NCBI RefSeq assembly: GCF_007923295.1
Contig: NZ_VOIR01000013.1
Location: forward strand, 1-64,000
Source: Agrococcus sediminis
GTDB lineage: Bacteria > Actinomycetota > Actinomycetes > Actinomycetales > Microbacteriaceae
Length of the DNA: 64,000 bases
Direction: 5' to 3'
Under the pieces are notes generated by a model, which did not search any database, was not told the DNA's origin, and worked only from the letters and a program-made list of their open reading frames with translations. The position numbers were made by a program, and so were the translations under genes. The stretch's first letter is position 1; each line of letters begins with the position of its first letter. Of this stretch, positions 17,809 to 26,379 are shown piece by piece.

Positions 17809-19488
17809 GTGTCCGACACCACCACCGTCTCCGCCGCCGTCGCCGCCGAGCTCGAGCAGCACGCGTCGCACGTCTTCGCCCTCATGGGCAACGGCAACGC
17901 CTGGTTCCTCGACGCCGTCGTGCGCCGCGGCGCCATGCGCGTCACCGCCGTGCGCCACGAGGCGGCGACGGTCGCCGCCGCCGACGCCTGCTTCCGCGCG
18001 GGCGGCGGGCTCGCGATCGCGACCACCACCTACGGGCCCGGCTACACGAACGCGCTCACGTCGCTCGCCGAGGCCGCGCAGGCACGGGTGCCGCTCGTGC
18101 TCGTCGTCGGCGACCAGCCGACCACCGGGCCGCGGCCGTGGGACGTCGACCAGGCCGCGATCGCGGCCGCGGTCGGCGTCGAGACGATCGTCGTCGGCAC
18201 CGGCGACGCGCGTGCCGCCGCCCGCCGCGCGGCGCAGGCGGCCCTCGTGGAGCGCCGCCCCGTCGTGCTCGCGCTGCCGTACGACCTCGCCCACCGGCCG
18301 GCGGAGGAGGAGACCGGTGACGTGGCCACGGCGGAGCGCGCGCCCGTGCCGCCGTTCATCGCGATCGACGCCGAGCAGCTCGCGGGCGTGGCGGCGCTGC
18401 TCGACGCCGCCGAGCGGCCGCTGCTGCTCGCCGGCCGCGGCGCGCACCTCGCGGGCGCGGCCGAGCCGCTCCGCGCGCTCGCCGCGCGGCTCGGTGCCCG
18501 CACCGCCTCCAGCGCGCTCGGCAGCGGCGTCTTCGCCGCCGACCACCGGCACCTCGGCATCTCCGGCGGCTTCGCCTCCGAGCGCGCCGCCGCCGCGATC
18601 GAGCAGGCGGATGCGGTGCTCGTCGTCGGCGCGGGCCTCAACCAGTTCCAGACGCGGTTCGGCGACGCCTTCGCGCCCGCCGCCCGCATCGTGCAGGTCG
18701 ATGTGCTCGACGCAGCCACGAACCCGCGGGTCGACGAGCTCGTGCGCGGCGACGCGCGCCTCGTCGCCGACGCGCTGCTCGCGCTGCTCGGCGACGGCGA
18801 CGCGCGCGGCGACGAGGGGTGGGCCGCGGCCGGCCTCGGCGACGTCACGGGCATCCACTTCGAGCGCGAGGCGGGGGAGCCGGCCGCGCCCGACGGGCGG
18901 CTCGACCCGCGCAGCCTCTTCCACGCGCTCGAGCGCATCCTGCCCGACGACCGCGTGGTCGTCTCGGACGGCGGGCACTTCATCGGGTGGGCGCCGACGC
19001 ACCTGACGATCGCCGACCCCGAGCGGCTCCTCATGGTCGGCACCGCCTTCCAGACGATCGGGCTCGGCTTCCCGAGCGCGGTGGGCGCCGCGGCGGCCCG
19101 GCCCGACGACACCCTCGTGCTCGTCTCGGGCGACGGCGGAGCGCTCATGGCGCTCGCCGACCTCGACAGCGTGGCGCGCACGGTGCGCCGCGGCGTGGTC
19201 GTGATCGTCAACGACGCCGCCTACGGCGCCGAGATCCACCAGTACGCCGTGCGCGGCGTCGCCGAGCAGCCCATGCTCATCGACCAGGTCGACTTCGCCG
19301 CGCTCGGCCGCGCCGTCGGCGCCGAGGGCGCGGTGATCGAGACGCTCGCCGACCTCGCGCAGCTCGAGGCCTGGCTCGCGAGCGGCGCCGAGGGCGTCTT
19401 CGTCGCCGACTGCCGCGTCTCGCAGCAGGTCGTCGCGCCCTACATGCTCGAGATCGTCGAGGCGGCGACCCGCGCCGCGGCCCGGTAG
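17809..19488 (+). CDS. Thiamine-pyrophosphate-dependent enzyme (acetolactate-synthase-like)
   Basis: A 559-residue enzyme of the acetolactate synthase / benzoylformate decarboxylase superfamily. The N-terminal PYR domain has the catalytic Glu in VRHEAATVAAADA; a central DHS-like domain follows; the C-terminal PP domain has the thiamine-diphosphate motif GDGGALMALADLD with Asn in VIVNDAAYG. The start GTG 17809 has GGAG five bases upstream. There is no regulatory-subunit gene (ilvN-like) next to it, so a role in valine/isoleucine synthesis is not supported; the substrate is unknown. Its stop lies one base from the stop of the opposing fusion gene. Confidence 0.85.
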   Translation: MSDTTTVSAAVAAELEQHASHVFALMGNGNAWFLDAVVRRGAMRVTAVRHEAATVAAADACFRAGGGLAIATTTYGPGYTNALTSLAEAAQARVPLVLVVGDQPTTGPRPWDVDQAAIAAAVGVETIVVGTGDARAAARRAAQAALVERRPVVLALPYDLAHRPAEEETGDVATAERAPVPPFIAIDAEQLAGVAALLDAAERPLLLAGRGAHLAGAAEPLRALAARLGARTASSALGSGVFAADHRHLGISGGFASERAAAAIEQADAVLVVGAGLNQFQTRFGDAFAPAARIVQVDVLDAATNPRVDELVRGDARLVADALLALLGDGDARGDEGWAAAGLGDVTGIHFEREAGEPAAPDGRLDPRSLFHALERILPDDRVVVSDGGHFIGWAPTHLTIADPERLLMVGTAFQTIGLGFPSAVGAAAARPDDTLVLVSGDGGALMALADLDSVARTVRRGVVVIVNDAAYGAEIHQYAVRGVAEQPMLIDQVDFAALGRAVGAEGAVIETLADLAQLEAWLASGAEGVFVADCRVSQQVVAPYMLEIVEAATRAAAR

Positions 19489-19489
19489 G

Positions 19490-21775
19490 TCACGCCGGCT
19501 CGTCGCCCTCGAGGGCGACCGGCTCGTCGCCCTCGTGCGCGACCGGCTCGTCGCCGCCGAGCGGCCGGTCGCCGAGCTCGAGCAGGCGCCGCAGCAGCTC
19601 GAGCACCTCCTCCGGCAGCAGCGGCTCGGCGACCGTCACGTCGCAGCGCGTCTCGACCGTCACGCGCCACAGCGGCGCGTCGGGCATCGCCTGGCCGTCG
19701 AGCGCCTCGAGGGCACCCGAGGCGACGAGGGTGTCGAGCCGCTCGCGATCCGCGCCGGGGATGGCCTCGAGCTCGAGCACGGCTGCGCGGGTGCGGCCGA
19801 GCATGCCGCCTGAGCGAGCGACCCGCACGGCGTCATGGGCCGCATCCGTCGGCGCCGCATCCGTCGGCGCCGCGCCGTCGCCGTGCGCCGGTCCGACCGC
19901 AGGCTCGAGCACGCCGACGGCCTCCCACGCGGCCCGCACCGCGCCGGTCTCGCGCGCGTCGTCGCCGTAGCGCGTGGCCGCCGCGGCGAGCGTGGCCTCG
20001 GCGAAGTCGCGGAAGCCGGCCGTGCGGGGGAGCGGGCCCGTGAGGGCGTCCATCCAGATGCGGCCCGGCGCCTCCCACGCGTGCCCGCCGATGGCGGTCG
20101 CCGCGAGGTGGAAGGCACGGTTGGGGATGCCGGAGTTGATGTGCACGCCGCCGAGGTCGTCGGTCGTCACCACGAGGTCGCGCATGTGGCCCGGCTGCGG
20201 GTCCTTGCCGAGCACCGGGTCGTCGAACGCGGTGCCGGGGGCGGCCATCGACCGGAGCGCCACGCCGCGCACGCGCTCGGTGAAGACCCCGGCACCGATG
20301 AGCCAGTCGGCCTCGTCGGCGCGCTGGCCGAGCGAGTGCTGCTTCACGAGCGCGCCGAGCACGTCGGCGATCGACTCGTTGAGCGCCCCGGGCTCGTCGC
20401 GGTAGACGAGGTCGGCGGTCGCGGAGATCACGCCGTGGCCGAGCTCGTGGCCGATGACGTCGACCGCGCCGGTGAAGCCAGCGAAGACCTCGCCGTCGCC
20501 GTCGCCGAAGACCATGCGCTCGCCGTCCCAGAACGCGTTGTCGTAGCGCTGCCCGTAGTGCACCGTCGCGAGCAGCGGCATCCCCGCCCCGTCGAGCGAG
20601 TCGCGCCCCAGCGCCTCGAAGAGCACGCGCCACGAGTCGCCGAGCCCGTCGAAGGCCTGGTCGGCCGCCGGGTCGCCGGTGGCCGGGTCGCCCTCGGTGC
20701 GCACCGGGTCGCCGGGCAGCGCCGTCGTGCCGCGCGCGTCGCTCACGATGCGGTGGGGCGCGGGGCGCTCGCCAGGCACGCGCGCGGGGGCGGGGGCGCG
20801 CAGCCCGCGATGCGCGGGCGCGGCGGCGCGCTCGGCGCGGATGCCGCGGTCGAGGCCGAGGGTGTGCGCGGCGACCGAGGCGGCGGGGCTGCCCGCCGCG
20901 GCGAGGCGCTCGAGCAGGAACGGCGGCACGATGCCGTGCCGCGCGGACGGGTGGGGCGCGCCGTCGGACTGCCGCTCGCGCAGCGCGCGCGCGATGCGCG
21001 GCGCGATGATCGCCGCCCAGTGCCGGTAGCCGGCCGCCGACGGGTGGAAGCCGTCGGATGCGTGCAGGTGCGGCTCGAGGATCGCGGGCGTCGGCAGGTG
21101 CAGCACGTGCGGCTCGGCGGCGGCGATCCGCTGCAGCACGTCGTCGAGGCTGCGGGCGTGGCCGCCGATGAGGGAGCGGATGGGCTGCGGCAGCCACTCG
21201 AACGTGTCGATCTGCGGCGCGCCGGCGAGGCCGAGCACGCCGCCGGGCGCGAGGCGCTGCTCGAGGCCGTCGACGAGCCCGCCGATCGCGCGCGCGAACG
21301 CGCGTCGGCTGACGAGCTGCAGCGCGTCGTTCGCGCCGACCAGCAGCACGATCGCGTCCCACGGGGCGTCGTCGGGCGCGCCGACGGCGGGCAGGTGCCG
21401 CTCGAGCACCTGCGCGGCATTCGAGCCCTCGAGGCCCTCGATGCGCCACGCGACCGGGCGGCCGCGGTAGCCGGCGACGAGCGCGGCGGTCTGCACGGCG
21501 AGGCTGTCGTCGAGCCGCTCGGCGCCGACGCCGGTCGCGGTCGAGTCGCCGATGACGAGCAGCCGCAGCGGCGCGCCGTCGCCCTCGCCGACGGTGCCCG
21601 CGCGCGTGCCCGCGGGCTCCGGCAGCCACACGAGCCCCGACTGCAGGCGCTTCGCCTGCCCCAGCAGCACCGGGGCGAGCGCGAAGGCGGCGGGGCGGGC
21701 GAGGCGGTGGAGCGCGCGCTCCGCGCGCCGGGCGGCGACCGCCGCGGTCGCCCCGATCCGTGCTGCCAGCTGCAT
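19490..21775 (-). CDS. Fusion protein: SGNH hydrolase - protealysin-like M4 metalloprotease - emfourin-like inhibitor
   Basis: A 761-residue single open frame. Residues 71-265 are an SGNH/GDSL esterase (Ser78 in VIGDSTATG, GAND at 147-150, Asp241/His244 in ASDGFHP). From about 279 comes a protealysin-type M4 protease: short propeptide with the PPFLL motif (284-288), zinc site HELGH (443-447), third ligand Glu467 in GALNESIADV, and His545 in GVHINSGIPNRAFHL. Residues about 649-735 (RVARSGGMLG...LPEEVLELLRRLL) resemble emfourin, the small protealysin inhibitor normally made from its own gene. The tail is an acidic repeat. There is no start codon of a separate protease gene at the junction and no signal peptide. 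Enzyme assignments are firm; the inhibitor domain is likely. Confidence 0.9.
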   Translation of the reverse strand: MQLAARIGATAAVAARRAERALHRLARPAAFALAPVLLGQAKRLQSGLVWLPEPAGTRAGTVGEGDGAPLRLLVIGDSTATGVGAERLDDSLAVQTAALVAGYRGRPVAWRIEGLEGSNAAQVLERHLPAVGAPDDAPWDAIVLLVGANDALQLVSRRAFARAIGGLVDGLEQRLAPGGVLGLAGAPQIDTFEWLPQPIRSLIGGHARSLDDVLQRIAAAEPHVLHLPTPAILEPHLHASDGFHPSAAGYRHWAAIIAPRIARALRERQSDGAPHPSARHGIVPPFLLERLAAAGSPAASVAAHTLGLDRGIRAERAAAPAHRGLRAPAPARVPGERPAPHRIVSDARGTTALPGDPVRTEGDPATGDPAADQAFDGLGDSWRVLFEALGRDSLDGAGMPLLATVHYGQRYDNAFWDGERMVFGDGDGEVFAGFTGAVDVIGHELGHGVISATADLVYRDEPGALNESIADVLGALVKQHSLGQRADEADWLIGAGVFTERVRGVALRSMAAPGTAFDDPVLGKDPQPGHMRDLVVTTDDLGGVHINSGIPNRAFHLAATAIGGHAWEAPGRIWMDALTGPLPRTAGFRDFAEATLAAAATRYGDDARETGAVRAAWEAVGVLEPAVGPAHGDGAAPTDAAPTDAAHDAVRVARSGGMLGRTRAAVLELEAIPGADRERLDTLVASGALEALDGQAMPDAPLWRVTVETRCDVTVAEPLLPEEVLELLRRLLELGDRPLGGDEPVAHEGDEPVALEGDEPA
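19495..19565 (-). repeat. 24-bp in-frame tandem repeat at the fusion gene's 3' end
   Basis: About three copies of a 24-base unit (plus strand ACCGGCTCGTCGCCCTCG plus a variable end) encode GDEPVAHE, GDEPVALE and GDEPA, preceded by a diverged GDRPLG copy. The result is a short acidic C-terminal tail. Confidence 0.85.
19840..19869 (-). repeat. 15-bp direct repeat in the protease-inhibitor linker
   Basis: Two perfect copies of CCGCATCCGTCGGCG side by side. They encode APTDA-APTDA in the linker joining the M4 domain to the emfourin-like domain, pointing to slippage-driven linker length change. Confidence 0.85.
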
Positions 21776-21832
21776 CCCGCACCCCTTCGCCTCGTGAGAC
21801 GCCGATGCTACTCGGCGGCGCTGACGCGGTCG

Positions 21833-22129
21833 TCAGCGGCCGAGGCGCATCCGCACCCGCACCGGGTCGCCGACCAGGATGCCCTCCGCGCGCTGCACGA
21901 CCACCTTGAGCGGCAGCAGGTAGCCGCGGTCGCGCGGGAACAGCGAGGTGGTGAAGGTCGTGCCGCCGACCGTCGCCTCCACGGGGATGACGCCCCACCC
22001 GTAGGTGAGCTCGCGGGCGCTCTCGGCGATCAGCTCCGACTCGTCGGCGGGCACGGGTGCGAAGACGAAGGGGGCGGGGCCGCGCCACTCGATCGCGGTC
22101 GTGCTGAACTCGAGCTCCACCGTCGGCAC
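21833..22129 (-). CDS. DUF1905-family protein
   Basis: A 98-residue small beta-rich protein. The pattern VELEFSTTAIEW, FVFAPVPADES, TTFTTSLFPRDRGYLLPLKV and the terminal GDPVRVRMRL match the DUF1905 family, whose function is unknown. It runs divergently from the thioredoxin-fold gene across an 83-bp gap. Confidence 0.75.
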   Translation of the reverse strand: MPTVELEFSTTAIEWRGPAPFVFAPVPADESELIAESARELTYGWGVIPVEATVGGTTFTTSLFPRDRGYLLPLKVVVQRAEGILVGDPVRVRMRLGR

Positions 22130-22212
22130 GCTACTCCTCGGGCAGCCGGCTGCATCCTGCAGCGCGCCGGCGGGGTCGGGGTAATGGCCGTCGCCCCGAT
22201 AGCCTGGAGCGC

Positions 22213-22878
22213 ATGTCGCGAAGCGCCGCCGTCAGCATCTCCGTCCTCGTCGGGGCGATCGTCCTCATCGTCGCAGCCGCGCTGCTGATCGTGCGCCCGT
22301 GGGAGCCGAGCACCGCCGCGCCGGCGTCGGCCGCGGCGAGCGGCCCGCCCGCCGAGCTCGTCGACGACACCACGCACATCCTCGACGACGCGGGGGAGGG
22401 CGCACCCGTCGTCGTCGAGTTCCTCGACTACGAGTGCCCCGCGTGCGGCCAGTTCCACCCCATCGTCGAGGAGCTGCGCTCGACCTACGCGGGCGAGGTC
22501 ACCTTCGCGGTGCGCTACTTCCCGCTCCCGAGCCACGACGCGGCGATCCCAGCGGCGCTGGCGGCCGAGGCGGCCGCCCAGCAGGGGCAGTTCGAGGCGA
22601 TGCACGAGCTGCTCTTCGACCGCCAGCAGGAGTGGGCCGGCACCGAGGACGCCGCGGCGGTCTTCCGCGGCTACGCCGAGGAGCTCGGCCTCGACCTCGA
22701 GGCCTACGACGCCGCCGTCGCCGACCCCGCGACGCTCGACCGCGTCGCGCTCGACGCCAACGCCGGCATCTCGCTCGGCGTGCAGTCGACGCCGACGTTC
22801 TTCGTCGACGGCGAGCAGCTCGAGCTGCGCGACTTCGCCGACCTCGAGACGGCGATCCAGGCGGCGCTCGAGCAGTAG
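22213..22878 (+). CDS. Membrane-anchored DsbA-like thioredoxin-fold protein
   Basis: A 221-residue protein with one N-terminal membrane helix (about residues 8-28), a flexible Ala/Ser/Pro linker and an extracytoplasmic DsbA-type domain. The redox centre is CPAC in DYECPACGQFHP (about residue 78), and the cis-proline loop is QSTPTFFVDG near residue 197. It probably forms or reshuffles disulfide bonds in exported proteins. A TAGCCT box (22200-22205) ends seven bases before the ATG, so the message is likely leaderless. No DsbB or VKOR partner gene is adjacent. Confidence 0.9.
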   Translation: MSRSAAVSISVLVGAIVLIVAAALLIVRPWEPSTAAPASAAASGPPAELVDDTTHILDDAGEGAPVVVEFLDYECPACGQFHPIVEELRSTYAGEVTFAVRYFPLPSHDAAIPAALAAEAAAQQGQFEAMHELLFDRQQEWAGTEDAAAVFRGYAEELGLDLEAYDAAVADPATLDRVALDANAGISLGVQSTPTFFVDGEQLELRDFADLETAIQAALEQ

Positions 22879-23081
22879 GCCCGGTTCCCGAGCGCGCCTC
22901 GGCAGGGCAGCCGCCGACGGCCCGACGGGGAGGAGGAGCCGCCGGCGGCTCGACGCGAGGCCGACGACCGACGCCATCCGCCCTCTGTCGCGAGCGACGC
23001 TAGCTGGCTCGCCCGGCCGGGCGGAATGGGCAGTTCTCCCCGCCGGGAGCTCGTTGCCTCCGCAGGTGCCAGGATGGCGAC

Positions 23082-23942
23082 GTGCCGCGCCGTCGGAGCC
23101 TCGGAGCGCTGGCCGCCGCGTGCCTGCTGGCGGTCGCGCCGCTCGGCTGCGCGGGCGCGCCCGCGCCCGACGAGGGGCCCGCTCCCGACGTGCTCGTCGA
23201 GCTCGTGCAGCTGCGCGGCGACGTCGCCTCCGGGCACGTCGAGCTGCGCGTCACGAACCGCGGCGACCGCGAGCTCGTGATCGCCTCGGCGGCCTACGAG
23301 TCGAGCCGCTGGAGCGCTCCGATGGTGCGCGACGACGAGGCGCGCATCCCGCCCGGTGCGCGCCGCAACCTGCGCCTGCCGCTGCCGGAGCCCACGTGCG
23401 ACGCGGGCCCGCTCGAGCATCGCGCGACGCTCCGCCTCGCCGACGGCCGCGAGCTCGAGGCGGAGCCGACCGACCCCTACGGGCAGCTCGAGGCGCTCGA
23501 CGACGCCGTCTGCGACCTGCGCGCCTTCGAGCGCGAGGTGGCCGGGCTCGCGTGGGGCGAGCCCGACATCCCGGAGGACGGCTCGCGGCCGGCGGCGTTG
23601 CGGGTGGAGGTGACGCCGGTGCCGGGCGACGGCGAGCCGCTCGGGCGGCTCGAGGCGATCCCCGCGACCGTGCTCCTCGCGCTCGAGGCCGACGGCGAGC
23701 GCGCCGAGGCGCTGCCGCTCGGCATCGAGCTGCGCGCGGGCGCGGCGCCCATCGCGGTGCGGGTGCCGCTCGTGCCCGGCCGCTGCGACCTGCACGCGGT
23801 CGCCGAGGACAAGCAGGGCACGCTCTTCCGCATCCGCGCCGAGCACGGCGACCGGCCCGTCGACCTCGTGCTCCCGAGCCCCGACGCGCAGCGCGACGCG
23901 CTGCTCGACTGGGTCGTCGCCCGCTGCGCTGCCCTGCCCTGA
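23082..23942 (+). CDS. Secreted lipoprotein of unknown function
   Basis: A 286-residue protein with a lipoprotein signal peptide: positively charged start, hydrophobic core ACLLAVAPLGC with the lipidated Cys near residue 23. The mature part is Glu/Asp/Arg-rich with beta-sandwich-like repeats (VELRVTNRGDRELVIAS, RRNLRLPLPEPTC) and four further cysteines that could form disulfides. I recognise no domain. The GTG start follows CAGGAT by six bases. The preceding 203-bp gap holds no other recognisable element. Confidence 0.75.
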   Translation: MPRRRSLGALAAACLLAVAPLGCAGAPAPDEGPAPDVLVELVQLRGDVASGHVELRVTNRGDRELVIASAAYESSRWSAPMVRDDEARIPPGARRNLRLPLPEPTCDAGPLEHRATLRLADGRELEAEPTDPYGQLEALDDAVCDLRAFEREVAGLAWGEPDIPEDGSRPAALRVEVTPVPGDGEPLGRLEAIPATVLLALEADGERAEALPLGIELRAGAAPIAVRVPLVPGRCDLHAVAEDKQGTLFRIRAEHGDRPVDLVLPSPDAQRDALLDWVVARCAALP

Positions 23943-23944
23943 GC

Positions 23945-23961
23945 GGCCGCCGTCAGCGGCC
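23945..23961. terminator. Possible short hairpin between convergent genes
   Basis: Stem GGCCGC / GCGGCC with a CGTCA loop, just past the lipoprotein stop and before the symporter stop on the other strand. It is only six base pairs, so this is tentative. Confidence 0.35.
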
Positions 23962-23972
23962 CTGCGCTGGGC

Positions 23973-25475
23973 TCAGTCGCGCGCGGCAGCCCGCAGATCG
24001 ATGCGCGACGTGCCGATGCGGTCGCCCGCCTTCCACTCGTCCCAGCCGGGCTGGTCGGCCATGAACGCCTCGACCTCCTCCTTCGACGCGCGCAGGTGCG
24101 GGTCGTGACGCAGGTAGTGCCGCGTCTCGCGGGCGACGAGGCCCGAGAGGATGAGCAGGCCGATGAGGTTGGGCAGCGCCATCAGGCCGTTCGCGACATC
24201 CGAGAACGACCACACGAGCGACAGCTGCGTCGTGCAGCCGATGAAGACGACCGCCGAGAAGAGCACCCGGAACGGCATGACCCAGCGCCGCCCGAGCAGC
24301 CGCTCGACGTTGCGCTCGCCGTAGTACGACCAGCCGAGGATCGTCGAGTAGGCGAACATCAGCAGGCCGAGCGTCACGATCCAGTGGCCCCACTCGCCGG
24401 GCAGGCCGGTGCTGAACGCCTCGCCGGTCATGAGCGCGGCGCTGATCGGCTCGCCGGTCGCCTGGTCGACGTCGTCCCAGACGCCCGTGACGACGATGGT
24501 GAGGCCGGTGATCGAGACCACGATCAGCGTGTCGATGAAGGTCTGCGTCATCGACACGAGGCCCTGGCGCACGGGGTGCGTCGTGCGGGCCGCGGCGGCC
24601 GCGATCGCCGCGGAGCCGAGTCCCGACTCGTTCGAGAACAGGCCCCGCGCGACGCCGTACTGCACGGCGATGATGAGCACCGACCCCGCGAACCCGCCGA
24701 CCGCGGCCGTGCCCGTGAACGCATCCGTGAAGATCTGCGCGATCGCCGCCGGCAGCCCGCCGAGGTTCGCGCCGAGGATGTACAGGCCGCCGAGCACGTA
24801 GAGCACGATCATGACGGGCACGAAGCCGGCGGTGACGCGGCCGATCGACTTGATGCCGCCGACCAGCACGACGAGGGTGAGGACGGCGAGGATGATGCCG
24901 GTCACCCAGGTGGGCACGCCCCAGCTGCTGTCGACGTTCGTCGCGATCGAGTTGCCCTGCGTCATGTTGCCGATGCCGAAGCAGGCGACGATGGTGAAGA
25001 CGGCGAACGAGAGCGCGAGGACCTTGCCGAGCGGGCCCGGGATGCCCTTCTGCAGGTAGTGCTGCGGGCCGCCCGACTTCTCGCCGGCGTCGTCGGTCGT
25101 GCGGAACCGCACGGCGAGGTAGGCCTCGCTGTACTTCGAGGCCATGCCGACCAGGCCCGTCACCCACATCCAGAACAGCGCGCCGGGGCCGCCGATGCCG
25201 ATCGCGGTCGCGACGCCGACGATGTTGCCGGTGCCGACCGTCGCCGCGAGCGCCGTGGTGAGCGCCTGGAACTGCGAGATGTCGCCCTCGGCGCCGTCGT
25301 CCTTGCGCTGGAGGAGACCGAGCCGCAGCCCCGCGCCGAGCTTCAGGAACTGCAGCCCGCCGAGCCGGATCGTCAGGTAGAGGCCGGTGCCGACCAGCAG
25401 CGGGATGAGGAGGAACGGGCCCCAGATGATGCCGCTCAGGGCATCGAGGGCGGTCTGCAGCGGCTCGAGGTTCAT
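23973..25475 (-). CDS. Alanine/glycine:cation symporter (AGCS family)
   Basis: A 500-residue membrane protein with about eleven helices. Family signatures include TTALAATVGTGNIVGVATAI near residue 75, MASKYSEAYLAVRFR near 110, GLGSAAIAAAAARTTHPVRQGLVSM near 290 and AYSTILGWSYYGERNVE near 400. Members import alanine or glycine with sodium or protons. The ATG is preceded by GGAAG. The C-terminal 70 residues are charged and cytoplasmic. It appears to be a single-gene unit. Confidence 0.95.
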   Translation of the reverse strand: MNLEPLQTALDALSGIIWGPFLLIPLLVGTGLYLTIRLGGLQFLKLGAGLRLGLLQRKDDGAEGDISQFQALTTALAATVGTGNIVGVATAIGIGGPGALFWMWVTGLVGMASKYSEAYLAVRFRTTDDAGEKSGGPQHYLQKGIPGPLGKVLALSFAVFTIVACFGIGNMTQGNSIATNVDSSWGVPTWVTGIILAVLTLVVLVGGIKSIGRVTAGFVPVMIVLYVLGGLYILGANLGGLPAAIAQIFTDAFTGTAAVGGFAGSVLIIAVQYGVARGLFSNESGLGSAAIAAAAARTTHPVRQGLVSMTQTFIDTLIVVSITGLTIVVTGVWDDVDQATGEPISAALMTGEAFSTGLPGEWGHWIVTLGLLMFAYSTILGWSYYGERNVERLLGRRWVMPFRVLFSAVVFIGCTTQLSLVWSFSDVANGLMALPNLIGLLILSGLVARETRHYLRHDPHLRASKEEVEAFMADQPGWDEWKAGDRIGTSRIDLRAAARD

Positions 25476-25566
25476 GGGCGCTTCCGGTGTCGTGCGGTCG
25501 GGGTCGTGGTGGCTCGCACCGGGGAACGACCCTAGCCCGGGAGCGCGTCCCGGGCCGCATCCGCCG

Positions 25567-26370
25567 TCAGCGCTGCCGGCTCGGCCGCACGGTGAGCGTC
25601 TGCGCCGCGCGCCCGACGGGCCCGTGCTCGTCGTGCAGCTCTGCGGCCGTGATGCCCTGCCCCGTCGGGCCGAACGCGACCGTCGTGTCGAAGCCGATCC
25701 AGCCTGCTCGCGGCTGCCGCAGGAGGTGGATGGTGAGGTCGAGGTTGGGGAACATCCAGTCGTCCGGGCTCTCGCGCACGGCGACGCCGTTCGCGACGTC
25801 GACGAGGCCGATCCAGCGGGCGAGCGGGCTCGCCTCCTCGCCCTCGACGAGCGCGAGCGGCGAGGAGATCCACATGCGGCTGCGGCCCGGGGCTCCCCGG
25901 CCGCACTCGCGCACCTCGAGCGACCGCACGAATCCGCCGCCCCACGCCTCGTCGAACGCGGTCGGCCGCGCCTCGTCGCGCGCCGGCAGGGGAGGGGCGG
26001 TGCCGCCGGCGACCGCGGCGGTGTCGGCGGCGACGCTGTGCCACGCCCGGGCGACGGCGACGTCGCGGCCGGCGATGGATGCGGTGGCCTCGGTGAGCTC
26101 GATCGTGCGACCGGGGCGACGGGTCTCGACCCGCACCGCGATCTCGTCGAGCGCGAGGAACCCGAGGATGTCGAAGGCGATGCGTCCGAGGAGCAGGTCG
26201 GCCGCGCCCGCGGCGGTGCGGTGCTGCTCGATCGCGTGCGTCAGCAGCCCGCCGAGCGGCGCGAAGTGCAGCTCGCCCGGCTGCCAGGCGCCGCTCGCGT
26301 GCTCGGTGGGGAGGTAGCGGCCGTCGCCGAGCGCTCGCAGGTACGCGGGGGCTGCAGGGTCGGCGCGCAT
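25567..26370 (-). CDS. Acyl-CoA thioesterase-like protein (double hotdog fold)
   Basis: A 267-residue protein resembling the TesB/thioesterase-like family: an N-terminal hotdog with GGLLTHAIEQH and GRIAFDILGFLALDEIAVRVE, and a C-terminal hotdog with WMFPNLDLTIHLLRQP (the Asp-containing segment) and WIGFDTTVAFGPTGQGI. It probably hydrolyses an acyl-CoA or related thioester. A TAGGTT box (26377-26382, minus) ends six bases before the ATG; GGAGG directly abuts the ATG, too close to act as a ribosome binding site, which supports a leaderless message. Confidence 0.83.
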   Translation of the reverse strand: MRADPAAPAYLRALGDGRYLPTEHASGAWQPGELHFAPLGGLLTHAIEQHRTAAGAADLLLGRIAFDILGFLALDEIAVRVETRRPGRTIELTEATASIAGRDVAVARAWHSVAADTAAVAGGTAPPLPARDEARPTAFDEAWGGGFVRSLEVRECGRGAPGRSRMWISSPLALVEGEEASPLARWIGLVDVANGVAVRESPDDWMFPNLDLTIHLLRQPRAGWIGFDTTVAFGPTGQGITAAELHDEHGPVGRAAQTLTVRPSRQR

Positions 26371-26379
26371 CCTCCGAAC

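Noticed and set aside
16480-19488. The ATPase plus TPP enzyme as a two-gene defence system
   Set aside because: They are separated by a 174-base leader with its own start signals, and neither has an effector domain known from defence systems.
19495-19565. A possible CRISPR-like array
   Set aside because: The units are 24 bases, adjoining with no spacers, and encode an in-frame protein tail.
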